DNA from: Candidatus Coproplasma stercoravium
Lineage (GTDB): Bacteria; Bacillota; Clostridia; Christensenellales; Borkfalkiaceae
Length of the DNA stretch: 36,137 nucleotides
Assembly: GCA_018713165.1 (NCBI GenBank)
Contig: DVFR01000023.1
Location: 1-36,137, forward strand
Direction of reading: 5' to 3'
Of the stretch, positions 8,345 to 16,159 are shown piece by piece; positions within the stretch are counted from its first letter, which is position 1, and the number at the start of each line of letters is the position of its first letter. The notes beneath the pieces are model-generated. The model saw only the letters and a program-made list of their open reading frames with translations, did no database searches and had not been told where the DNA came from. The position numbers and the translations under genes were made by a program.

Positions 8345-9046
8345 TTGAAGAACAAAGTTATTATGGTTGTTACAAATCTTCTGCTCTGCGCCATAATCGT
8401 GGCGACGGCCGTGGTCGGCTTTTACGGCGGAAGTGCCGTTACCGTGTCGGATAACGACGGCAACGTGTATTACAGCTCGCAGTCGGAAGATTCGGTGTGC
8501 CTGATGTTCAACGTGTACCAGGGCACCGAAGAGGTTGCGGCGATTTTAGACGTGCTCGACAGCTATTCGGCAAAGGCTACGTTTTTTATAGGCGGGAGCT
8601 GGGCGGACGATAACGTCGACTGTGTGCGCGAGATATATTCGCGCGGACACGAGATAGCCAGCCACGGGTATTTCCATAAAGACCATTCCTCGCTTTCGTA
8701 CGATGAAAATTTAGAGGAAATCTCGCCGAGCGTGAAGCTTCTGAATATGATTTGCAACAGAAATATTTCGCTCTTTGCGCCGCCTTCCGGTGCTTTCAAC
8801 GACTATACGGTCAACGCGTGCCTCGAGCTCGGGCTTAAAGTAATTATGTGGAGCAAGGACACGATAGACTGGCGCGACAGCGACGTAAATCTGATTGTAT
8901 CCCGCGCGACAAACAGGTTGCAGGCGGGCGACTTTATACTCATGCACCCGACGGAGAGCACGGTAAAGGCTCTCCCTTCGATATTGAATTACATAGGAAA
9001 CAGCGGCCTGGCCGCCTGTACGGTTTCGTACAGTTTAGGAGAATAA
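8345..9046 (+). CDS. YlxY-like polysaccharide deacetylase, degenerate active site
   Basis: A NodB-fold protein with one N-terminal membrane anchor (about residues 6-25) and the catalytic domain outside the cell. Motif 2 is present as HGYFH, motif 4 as MWSKDTIDW, and motif 5 as FILMH. Motif 1, normally TFDDG, reads MFNVYQG, so both catalytic/metal Asp residues are missing. Motif 3 has APPSG in place of RPPYG. It probably binds rather than deacetylates peptidoglycan, or uses a modified mechanism. The TTG at 8345 is chosen because GGGG lies at 8334-8337 and the product then starts MKNK before the anchor; a TTG at 8324 in the same frame is less well placed. It is followed immediately by an M16 protease, the same order as Bacillus ylxY-mlpA. 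Confidence 0.85.
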   Translation: MKNKVIMVVTNLLLCAIIVATAVVGFYGGSAVTVSDNDGNVYYSSQSEDSVCLMFNVYQGTEEVAAILDVLDSYSAKATFFIGGSWADDNVDCVREIYSRGHEIASHGYFHKDHSSLSYDENLEEISPSVKLLNMICNRNISLFAPPSGAFNDYTVNACLELGLKVIMWSKDTIDWRDSDVNLIVSRATNRLQAGDFILMHPTESTVKALPSILNYIGNSGLAACTVSYSLGE

Positions 9047-10285
9047 ATGGTACATTACAAAACGCTTAAAAACGGCATCAGACTTGTAGTAAAACGCATG
9101 GAAGGGCTTATGTCCGTATCGATGGGCGTGCTCGTCGGTACGGGCGCGTATGTGGAGAGCGACGCGGAGGACGGAATTTCGCACTTTATCGAACACATGA
9201 TGTTTAAGGGCACCAAAACGCGTTCCGCCTTTGCCATATCCGACGAAATGGACAGAATAGGCGCGCAGATGAATGCGTTCACCGGCAAGGATTTAACCTG
9301 CTATTACGCAAAATCGACCACGGAAAACGCTGAAAAGGCATTTGAAATTCTTGCCGACCTGTTTTTGAACAGTACCTTCCCCGATGAGGAAATTTCGCGC
9401 GAGAGGGGCGTTATCCTTGAGGAGATAAATATGACCGAAGATACGCCCGACGACTTGTGCCTCGACCTTATCGGCGAGGCGTATTACGGCAGAGAGGGTT
9501 ACGGCAGGAATATTCTCGGCCCGCGAGGAAACGTGAGCAGGTTCGGCGGCGACGACATAAGGGCTTATATGTCGAAGAGATACACCGCCGACAATATTGT
9601 AATCTCCATGGCGGGCAATATCGACGTAAATCTTGCCGGGGAGCTTGCCGAAAAATATTTTTCCTCCGTCCCCGCGGCAAAGAAGGACGAGCGAAAAGTG
9701 GTGGTTGCGCCCAAACATAATTCGATAGTGAGATACAAGGATATCGAGCAGGTGCACCTTGCCATGGGTTTTCCCTCTGTAAAGCGCTACGACAGACTGT
9801 ACGACGCGACAATGGTGATGAATTCTGTGCTCGGCGGAAGTATGAGTTCGCGCCTTTTTCAGACCGTGCGCGAAAAACTCGGACTTGCCTACACGGTATA
9901 TTCCTACTGCACCTCGTATGCCGATACGGGCACGCTCGTCGTGTACGCCGGCGTAAATTCCGAAAATTATATGAAGTCGGTAGAGGCCATTAATAAATGC
10001 ATTGCGGACATCAAGCGCAAGGATATATCGAAGGAGGAGTTTCTGCGCGGCAAGGAACAGCTTAAAGCTTCTTCAATATTCGCGCAGGAGAGTACAAGCT
10101 CCCAGATGCTCCTGTACGGCAAGGAGGTTATGTATAGCGGAAAGCTCTACGACTTTGAAGATAGAATTGCAAAAGTCAACGCCGTTACCATGGACGACGT
10201 GAACGAAGCTATCGAAATCAACTTCGATAAATCGCGCATGGCGGCGGCTGTCGTCGGAAAAACAGACAAGCCGCTTGAAATATAA
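9047..10285 (+). CDS. M16 family zinc protease (MlpA/YmxG-like)
   Basis: A pitrilysin/insulinase-type peptidase of 412 residues, the usual size of the bacterial MPP-like single-chain members. The inverted zinc motif HFIEH occupies 46-50 and the third ligand Glu lies in LEEINMTED at about 126. The C-terminal half has the second, non-catalytic M16 fold (LGLAYTVYSYCTSYADTG). A GGAG sits just before the ATG, and the start is one base after the deacetylase stop, so the two genes are translationally coupled. Cytoplasmic location is expected as no signal peptide is seen. The Bacillus homologue lies in the same neighbourhood but its physiological substrate is not settled. Confidence 0.95.
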   Translation: MVHYKTLKNGIRLVVKRMEGLMSVSMGVLVGTGAYVESDAEDGISHFIEHMMFKGTKTRSAFAISDEMDRIGAQMNAFTGKDLTCYYAKSTTENAEKAFEILADLFLNSTFPDEEISRERGVILEEINMTEDTPDDLCLDLIGEAYYGREGYGRNILGPRGNVSRFGGDDIRAYMSKRYTADNIVISMAGNIDVNLAGELAEKYFSSVPAAKKDERKVVVAPKHNSIVRYKDIEQVHLAMGFPSVKRYDRLYDATMVMNSVLGGSMSSRLFQTVREKLGLAYTVYSYCTSYADTGTLVVYAGVNSENYMKSVEAINKCIADIKRKDISKEEFLRGKEQLKASSIFAQESTSSQMLLYGKEVMYSGKLYDFEDRIAKVNAVTMDDVNEAIEINFDKSRMAAAVVGKTDKPLEI

Positions 10286-10305
10286 AGTACTATGTCAGGT
10301 ATAAA
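10286..10305 (+). repeat. Dispersed TAGTACTATG repeat, diverged copy 2
   Basis: AGTACTATGTCAGGTATAAA covers the start codon of the glycosylase gene. It shares AGTACTATGT and a final ATAAA with the other copies (about 16 of 20 positions), so membership is less certain. Confidence 0.4.
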
Positions 10306-10786
10306 ATGCGGTTTTAAGCCTGTTTTTGATAAAAACAGCCGTGTTCTGATACTCGGAAGCTTTCCGTCGGTGAAGAGCCGCAAGGTCGAATTCTATTACG
10401 GAAACAGGCAGAACAGGTTCTGGAAAATACTCTGCGGCTTCTTCGGCGAAGCTGTTCCCGAAAGTACCGAGGAAAAAACAGCGCTGCTTTTAAGGCATAA
10501 CGTTGCCCTCTGGGACATAGTTACCGAGTGTGAGATTGAAGGTTCGAGCGACGCATCGATAAAAAACTATAAAGTTGCCGAACTTGATAAGGTTCTCTCG
10601 GTCAGCCCGATAAAACTGATAATTCTCAACGGCGGAAAGTCGTTCGAAATATTTAAAAAATTTTACGGCAAAATAGCCGTGCCGTACATAAAACTGCCCT
10701 CCACAAGTCCTGCGAATACGCGGTGTGACGAGGGCGAGTGGTGCAGGGCGCTTAATTCGGTTTTCGGCGGACAAGAGCAGGCATAA
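10292..10786 (+). CDS. DNA-deoxyinosine/uracil glycosylase (UDG superfamily, family 6 type)
   Basis: A 164-residue UDG-fold enzyme that excises deaminated bases. It shows the motif ILGSFPS at about 20-26, the helix NRFWKIL, the segment LWDIVTEC..GSSDASI, and the substrate-recognition loop LPSTSPAN near the C-terminus. These features match hypoxanthine-DNA glycosylases more than classical uracil glycosylases. The ATG at 10292 follows the M16 stop by 6 bases and has no Shine-Dalgarno sequence; it lies inside the AGTACTATG repeat. It is followed by an AlkD-like gene, giving two base-excision enzymes in tandem. Substrate preference (hypoxanthine versus uracil) is inferred from motif similarity only. 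Confidence 0.9.
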   Translation: MSGIKCGFKPVFDKNSRVLILGSFPSVKSRKVEFYYGNRQNRFWKILCGFFGEAVPESTEEKTALLLRHNVALWDIVTECEIEGSSDASIKNYKVAELDKVLSVSPIKLIILNGGKSFEIFKKFYGKIAVPYIKLPSTSPANTRCDEGEWCRALNSVFGGQEQA

Positions 10787-10901
10787 TGATTTTTCGCTGT
10801 ATCGCGGTGCGACGGGCTCATTTTGTTCGGTTTACTTATGATTTTTTAAATTATCGGGCTGTTTTATTAAGTTTTATACTCTGTTGAGCAAAGGGGTATT
10901 T

Positions 10902-11603
10902 ATGGTTACATACGAAGAACTGCTCGGGGAGCTTAAAGCTCTTTCGGAAAGCGATTTTGCCGTGTTTCAGCGGCGCATTATAAACGACGGTAAACTGAAA
11001 ATTTTAGGCGTCCGCACTCCGGCGATGCGCAAGCTTGCCAAAAAGTATAAGGGGCAGTACGAAACTTTTTCTCATTTCCCGAATGAGTACTACGAGGTGG
11101 CTTTCCTTAAACTTTCGCTTGCGGCGCTCTTGCCTTATGAGCAATTTACCGGGGCGTGCGACGACTGTGTGGAACTGCTCACCGACTGGGCGCTCTGCGA
11201 TTGCTTTTCGCCCGCGTGTATTTCAAAGCGCAGGGACGACTTCGTCCCCTTTATAAAAAAGTATTTAAAGGCGGGTGAGGGGTACTATAACGGCGGTGAG
11301 TTTGCGCGCAGGTTTTCCCTTACGACCTTACTTTCGTTCTATGTGGAGGAGAGGTATCTCCCGCTTATTTTTGAATGTATTGCAGAGTGCAATCCCGATA
11401 AGTATTACGTCGTTATGGGGGCGGCGTGGTTGCTTGCCGAGGTGCTTATAAAGCATTATGAGGCGGGTTTTGAATTTTTAAATAGTACTATGTGTGACAT
11501 AAATATTAAAAATAAAGCTATTTCTAAAGCTTGTGACAGCTTTCGCGTCAGCGATGAGCGGAAGGCCGAGCTCAGGGCGCTGCGGGTAAAGCCGAAATCC
11601 TGA
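10902..11603 (+). CDS. AlkD-like DNA alkylation repair protein
   Basis: A HEAT-repeat glycosylase of the AlkC/AlkD group that removes cationic alkylated purines. The protein is all helical, 233 residues long, and contains the group signature DWALCDCFSP (equivalent to DxWAxCD) and the N-terminal pattern ILGVRTPAMRKLAKK. The ATG at 10902 is chosen because AAGGGG lies at 10891-10896; an in-frame TTG at 10884 would swallow that site. The gene is about 115 bases from the preceding glycosylase. Near its 3' end the coding sequence includes a copy of the TAGTACTATG repeat, encoding the residues STMCDI, so the C-terminal part may be locally altered relative to homologues. Confidence 0.9.
   Translation: MVTYEELLGELKALSESDFAVFQRRIINDGKLKILGVRTPAMRKLAKKYKGQYETFSHFPNEYYEVAFLKLSLAALLPYEQFTGACDDCVELLTDWALCDCFSPACISKRRDDFVPFIKKYLKAGEGYYNGGEFARRFSLTTLLSFYVEERYLPLIFECIAECNPDKYYVVMGAAWLLAEVLIKHYEAGFEFLNSTMCDINIKNKAISKACDSFRVSDERKAELRALRVKPKS
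11483..11503 (+). repeat. Dispersed TAGTACTATG repeat, copy 3
   Basis: TAGTACTATGTGTGACATAA plus one A lies within the alkylation-repair gene. It matches the murB copy at 25638 in 20 of 21 positions and is read in the same frame (STMCDIK-like). Confidence 0.65.
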
Positions 11604-11667
11604 CGGCTTTTCGCCTGCGGGCTGTTTTATGCGATAAATTTCTGTATGCCAAAAATGGCAAAAAGTA

Positions 11668-11696
11668 TTGACTTAACGCGATTTTTTAATTAAAAT
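11668..11696 (+). promoter_or_regulatory. Promoter of tex
   Basis: TTGACT at 11668-11673, a 17-base spacer, and TAAAAT at 11691-11696. The leader that follows is about 110 bases and contains a 7-bp GC hairpin (GCGCGGC with GCCGCGC) and a later run of six Ts, so a weak attenuator is possible. Confidence 0.75.
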
Positions 11697-11812
11697 AGTC
11701 AAAGTAAAACTTTTTGCGGCGCGGCGAATATTTGGTTTTGTGCCGCGCAAAATTCCGCTTTTTTGTGTGTTTGGCGGCAATATGAAAAAAGTTTATACGG
11801 GAAAAATTTATT

Positions 11813-13969
11813 ATGGACATTATCAGTAAACTTACTACAGAATTCAATCTCAAACCCGAACATGCCCACAATATCGTTAACCTTCTCGACGAGGGCAATA
11901 CGATACCTTTCATTGCGCGCTACCGCAAAGAGATGACGGGCGCGATTGACGACCAGGTTTTAAGGCAGTTTGTCGACAGGTACGAGTACCTCAAAAACCT
12001 TGAAAAGCGCAAGGACGAGGTGCGCAAGTCGATAACCGAGCAGGGCAAGATGACAGAGGAGATAGAAAAGGCAATCGAGGAGTGCGCCACCCTCACCGAA
12101 ATAGAGGACGTTTACCGCCCCTACAAACAGAAGAAAAAGACGAGGGCTTCGGTTGCAATCGAGCGCGGGCTCCAGGGACTTGCAGATTTTATTCTCGCGC
12201 AGGAGGGCGACCCCTACGCCGAGGCGGACAAGTACATAGACGAAGAGAAGGGCGTGCCCGACAGGCAGTCCGCGATAAACGGCGCAAAAGATATAATTGC
12301 CGAAATCATCTCCGACAACGCCGAACTCAGAAAGAAGCTCCGCGAGCTCTTCGAAAACCACGGCGAACTTCAGTCGAAAATGGTAAACGACGACGGCAAG
12401 GGCACGTACGCAATGTATGCCGACTATGCCGAGATTGTTCCCGAAATAAAAAATCACCGCGTGCTTGCGGTTAACAGGGGCGAACGCGAGGGCTGCCTCA
12501 AAGTAAAACTCTATTTCAACCCCGACCTTGCAAAGCGTGTTTGCTCTGCAAAATACGTTCATTCAAACGGCGCGTGCGCCGACCTTATCAAAGAGGCGGC
12601 AGACGACGGCTACGACAGGCTGATTGAGCCTTCAATCGAGCGCGAAGTGCGCTCCGCCCTCACCGACAGGGCAGGCGAGCAGGCGATAAAGATGTTTGAA
12701 GTAAACCTTCGTCCGCTTCTTTTGCAGCCTCCAGTAAAAGGCAAAGTCGCGCTCGGGCTCGACCCGGGTTACAGAATGGGTTGCAAAGTCGCGGTGGTAG
12801 ACGAAACGGGAAAGGTGCTCGAAACTTCGGTAATTTACCCCGTTCCGCCCTTCAATAAGGTAGAAGAAGCCAAAAAGATAGTAAAGAATTTCATAAACAA
12901 ATACGGCGTCGACATAATTGCCATAGGCAACGGCACGGCGAGCAAGGAAACGGAGATTTTCGTTGCCGACCTTTTAAAGGAGGTCGACCGCGACGTAAGC
13001 TATATGGTGGTCAACGAGGCGGGCGCCAGCGTATATTCCGCAAGCCCCCTTGCGGCGGAGGAATTCCCCGATTACGACCTCAACGTGCGCTCGGCAATCT
13101 CCATTGCGCGCAGGCTCCAGGACCCGCTTGCCGAACTTATCAAGATAGACCCCAAATCGATAGGCGTAGGCCAGTATCAGCACGACGTCGACCAGAAGAG
13201 GCTGGATAACGCCCTCGGCGGCGTGGTCGAGGACTGCGTAAACAGCGTAGGCGTCGACCTCAACACGGCGAGTGTTTCTCTTTTAGAGCACGTTGCGGGG
13301 CTCAACGCGGGCATTGCGAAAAATATAGTGGCTTACCGCGAATCGAATGGAAAATTTACCAGCCGTTCCCAGCTTTTGAACGTAAAGAGGCTGGGTGAAA
13401 AGGCTTACGAGCAGTGCGCGGGCTTCCTGCGCATCCCGGGCGGCGACAATATTTTCGATAACACCGCCGTGCATCCAGAATCTTATAAAAAGGCTGAAAA
13501 GCTGTTAAAACTCTTCGGCTATACCGAAGAGGACGTAAAGGCGGGCGGTCTTGCCGAACTTCCTCAGAAAGTAAAGGCTTTCGGCGAGCAGAAGGCGGCG
13601 GAATATGCCGAACTCGACGTTGCGACCCTCCGCGATATCATAACCGAACTTCTCCGTCCCGGCAGGGACATAAGGGATTCGCTCCCCGCACCCAAGCTGC
13701 GCAAGGATATAATGGGTATCGAAGATTTGCAGGTCGGAATGGTGGTAGACGGCACCGTGCGCAATGTTATCGACTTCGGCGCGTTCGTCGATATCGGCGT
13801 TCACCAGGACGGGCTCGTGCATATCTCCGAAATTACCGACCGCTATATCAAGCACCCTTCCGACGTGCTCAAAGTGGGGCAGCAGGTAAAAGCGGTGGTA
13901 ATCAGTGTCGACGTTAAAAAGCAGCGCATAGGCCTGTCGCTCAAACAGGTAAAAAAATTAACTAATTGA
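11813..13969 (+). CDS. tex: Tex, RNA-binding transcription accessory protein
   Basis: Tex is an S1-domain nucleic-acid binding protein related to eukaryotic Spt6. The 718 residues hold, in order, an N-terminal helical region (IPFIARYRKEMTG), a YqgF/RNase H-like fold at about 311-445 (ALGLDPGYRMGCKVAVVD), a helix-hairpin-helix segment at about 482-523 (LNTASVSLLEHVAGL), and an S1 domain at about 640-712 (VGMVVDGTVRNVIDFGAFVDIG). Length and order match the family. It has its own promoter at 11668 and is followed within two bases by the acpP promoter. The exact cellular role in Firmicutes is not well defined; identification is secure. Confidence 0.97.
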   Translation: MDIISKLTTEFNLKPEHAHNIVNLLDEGNTIPFIARYRKEMTGAIDDQVLRQFVDRYEYLKNLEKRKDEVRKSITEQGKMTEEIEKAIEECATLTEIEDVYRPYKQKKKTRASVAIERGLQGLADFILAQEGDPYAEADKYIDEEKGVPDRQSAINGAKDIIAEIISDNAELRKKLRELFENHGELQSKMVNDDGKGTYAMYADYAEIVPEIKNHRVLAVNRGEREGCLKVKLYFNPDLAKRVCSAKYVHSNGACADLIKEAADDGYDRLIEPSIEREVRSALTDRAGEQAIKMFEVNLRPLLLQPPVKGKVALGLDPGYRMGCKVAVVDETGKVLETSVIYPVPPFNKVEEAKKIVKNFINKYGVDIIAIGNGTASKETEIFVADLLKEVDRDVSYMVVNEAGASVYSASPLAAEEFPDYDLNVRSAISIARRLQDPLAELIKIDPKSIGVGQYQHDVDQKRLDNALGGVVEDCVNSVGVDLNTASVSLLEHVAGLNAGIAKNIVAYRESNGKFTSRSQLLNVKRLGEKAYEQCAGFLRIPGGDNIFDNTAVHPESYKKAEKLLKLFGYTEEDVKAGGLAELPQKVKAFGEQKAAEYAELDVATLRDIITELLRPGRDIRDSLPAPKLRKDIMGIEDLQVGMVVDGTVRNVIDFGAFVDIGVHQDGLVHISEITDRYIKHPSDVLKVGQQVKAVVISVDVKKQRIGLSLKQVKKLTN

Positions 13970-13970
13970 C

Positions 13971-13999
13971 TTGACAATTATACAGTCATATTGTAAAAT
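13971..13999 (+). promoter_or_regulatory. Promoter of acpP
   Basis: A near-consensus pair: TTGACA at 13971-13976, 17-base spacer, TAAAAT at 13994-13999. It begins one base after the tex stop codon, consistent with strong independent expression of acyl carrier protein. Confidence 0.85.
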
Positions 14000-14035
14000 T
14001 TATTACGATAAATAAAACTCTCGGAGGACACGCTT

Positions 14036-14257
14036 ATGTTGGAAGAAATAGCGAAAATGCTCGGCGAACAGCTCGACGTCGACCCCGCTACCATAACAGC
14101 AGATACTGATATAATCAAGGACCTCGGCGCCGATTCGCTCGACGTTGTGGAACTTTTGATGGGACTTGAAGAAAAGACGGGCAAAACCATTCCCGAAGAC
14201 AAAGTTGCCGAAATCAAAACGGTTGGCGACATTGCAAAAGTCCTCGAAACTCTTTAA
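14036..14257 (+). CDS. acpP: Acyl carrier protein
   Basis: The 73-residue acidic protein carries growing fatty-acyl chains on a phosphopantetheine arm. The attachment site is Ser34 in GADSLDVVEL, and the four-helix pattern with TIPEDK in helix-loop III is typical. GGAGG at 14023-14027 gives an ideal ribosome-binding site. The gene is monocistronic here, bounded by its own promoter and a strong terminator, and is not next to fab genes. It could serve fatty-acid synthesis or another acyl pathway; the sequence is of the general FAS type. Confidence 0.96.
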   Translation: MLEEIAKMLGEQLDVDPATITADTDIIKDLGADSLDVVELLMGLEEKTGKTIPEDKVAEIKTVGDIAKVLETL

Positions 14258-14274
14258 TTTTTAACTTAAAATTC

Positions 14275-14305
14275 AAAAACGGCGGCATTTTGCCGCCGTT
14301 TTTTT
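14275..14305 (+). terminator. Intrinsic terminator of acpP
   Basis: A 13-bp stem (14275-14287 with 14291-14303), TTT loop, and a T-run of seven. A classic rho-independent terminator. Confidence 0.93.
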
Positions 14306-14344
14306 GTGTAAAGACACAAAGTCTCCCTTTTTAGGTGGACTCTT

Positions 14345-14444
14345 TGTCATTCCGACCGTAGCGGAGGAATCTCGCAGCCGCAAGGCTGCGGACAAAGAGA
14401 AATGAGGTTTCTCCGTTCCGCCTGCGGCTCCAGTCGAAATGACA
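14345..14444. repeat. Palindromic intergenic repeat (TGTCATTCCGAC family)
   Basis: About 100 bp begin TGTCATTCCGAC and end GTCGAAATGACA, an imperfect inverted repeat with arms of roughly 30 bases. A central hairpin GCAGCC-GCAA-GGCTGC has a GNRA-type loop. From memory, repeats of this type are common in intergenic DNA of gut bacteria and look like REP/MITE palindromes. The rest of 14306-14680 is AT-rich and shows no gene. Confidence 0.7.
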
Positions 14445-14680
14445 GTTGGGGTTGTTCGGACGAAAGGACAGTGCTGTTGCCCGTTTATAACAAAATTTGT
14501 AAAATTTTATGATTATTTTGTTTTTGATATTGCATTATCAAATAAACAATGTTATAATTCTTATACGGACTGCAAGTAAACTGTTGCCGTCGGATAATTT
14601 ACGATTTTTGCACGTGTCTTAAGCCGCACATTTGCAACTTTGGCGCGTGTGGAAAAATATATTTTCGGGAGGGCATTTTT

Positions 14681-16112
14681 ATGATGCTCAAAAATGTAAA
14701 AATGCCGATAACTGCGGGGGGGGGGTACTAGCTCTTCTTCTATAAAGTCGGCATTAAAGCGCGGCTTTACGATTATGGAGCTTGTAATCGTTATTGCGGT
14801 AATCGCCGTTTTGGCGGCTGTACTTATTCCCACGTTCGCGAACATAACCAACAGGGCGAACGAGAGTGCAAACGAACAAACCGTAACTAGTATGAATAGA
14901 ATTCTTATGGCTGAAAGCGTAGAGAATCCGCCTGAGGATTACGAGGAAGTTCGTGAGCTTATGAAAGCTAACGGATATACCAATTTGACTTCAAACATTG
15001 AAGGGCAATATTTCGGTTGGCTTAAAGAAAAAAATGCAATTGTACTCTATGAAATAGACGGAAACGATAGAATAGTTGTATATCCCGAAGAATATGCAAG
15101 CGAAACTCCCGTTGAGGCTGGCACGCTTTTTGCTCTGCGTGAAGCTGCGGCGACTCCTGAAGAATTTGTGCAGGCAGTCAATAGTGCAAGTGACGGAGAT
15201 ACAATAACTCTTGATTCGGATATGACGATAGAGGGTACTACATTACAAATTTATGATAAAGATTTAACTCTTGACCTTGGTGGCAATAATTTAACATTCG
15301 GTGACACCTATACAGCTCCAGATGGGGAGGGAGGAACCTATTCATCAGTACCCAAAATTTATATAACAAATTATTCCGATGGTAATTCTAATGAAACAAT
15401 AAATATTGTAAACGGCACTATTATTGACAATGCCGATGAAGGTGCGCGGAATGACACGTATCAGTCATTAATTACAATTGATTCTAATTCTTCAGATTCA
15501 ATAAGCTTAGATAATGTTACTGTTATTTCTAGAAGTGGAAATTATGCATTGTATATTAACAATAATATTTCTTCCTCTGTAACTCTTCACGAAGCAACGA
15601 TTCAAGGCATGTGCGTGTTTACTGATGTGTCGTTAACTACAATAGATAGTACTTGTACATTTATTGGTAACGAGGGAGACGATTTTATCATAACAACAAA
15701 CACTGCTCTTACAATAGAGGGGGGCACATTTACTACGGCGGAAAATCAGTATGCAATATTTGTAGGTGCCACGGGTTCCGATTATGCTTTAACGATTAAA
15801 GGTGGTACATTTACTGGTGGAAGAAATAACGAGATAGAAGATACAGATGAAGAATTAGAACTAATTGGTTTAAATTGTACTAGACCCAAAGATGACCCTA
15901 CGAATAGAACTCGTTCAAGTGATGCTTGTTTAGAAATTACAGATGATAATAATGCTGTATTTAACGGAAAGTCATACATAGGTAAAATTACAGGCGGGGC
16001 GAGTATAAAATATTCGAAAACATCTGCTACTGAGGGCTATAAATTTACCGGTATAGAAGGATTTAACGGGTTGGATTCAATTGTAGGATTGGAATATATC
16101 ACAACCGATTAA
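14681..16112 (+). CDS. Type IV pilin-like beta-helix surface protein, frameshifted at a G10 tract
   Basis: The C-terminal 445 codons from 14775 are open and begin inside the prepilin motif: preceding codons read KRGF-TI and continue MELVIVIAVIAVLAAVLIP, that is a PilD-type G|F cleavage site with Glu at +5 and a hydrophobic helix. A long exported domain of low-complexity beta-strand repeats follows (LDLGGNNLTF, IEGGTF, IKGGTF), suggestive of a right-handed beta-helix. The only good start is ATG 14681, with GGGAGGG at 14667-14673. From there the frame reaches ten Gs at 14716-14725 and stops at 14729 after 16 codons. With nine Gs the two parts join and give a leader of about 28 residues. The coding region is more AT-rich than its neighbours, hinting at transfer or fast evolution. 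No pilus assembly genes lie nearby. Confidence 0.75.
14716..14725 (+). repeat. Homopolymer tract of ten Gs, candidate slippage site
   Basis: Ten consecutive Gs followed by TACT lie between the start codon and the prepilin cleavage motif. Nine (or six, or twelve) Gs restore the frame; ten gives a 16-codon peptide. Confidence 0.9.
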
Positions 16113-16120
16113 TACAAAAC

Positions 16121-16155
16121 AAATAAAGCTCCCGTATTTTGCGGGAGCTTTATTT
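16121..16155. terminator. Bidirectional terminator between the pilin-like gene and leuS
   Basis: A 14-bp perfect stem (16121-16134 with 16142-16155) with A-rich and T-rich outer ends, so it can end transcription from both convergent genes. Confidence 0.88.
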
Positions 16156-16159
16156 TATA

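Noticed and set aside
14775-14777. ATG 14775 as the true start of the pilin-like gene
   Set aside because: It has no ribosome-binding site and starts inside the prepilin cleavage motif, losing the G|F site; ATG 14681 has a perfect site.
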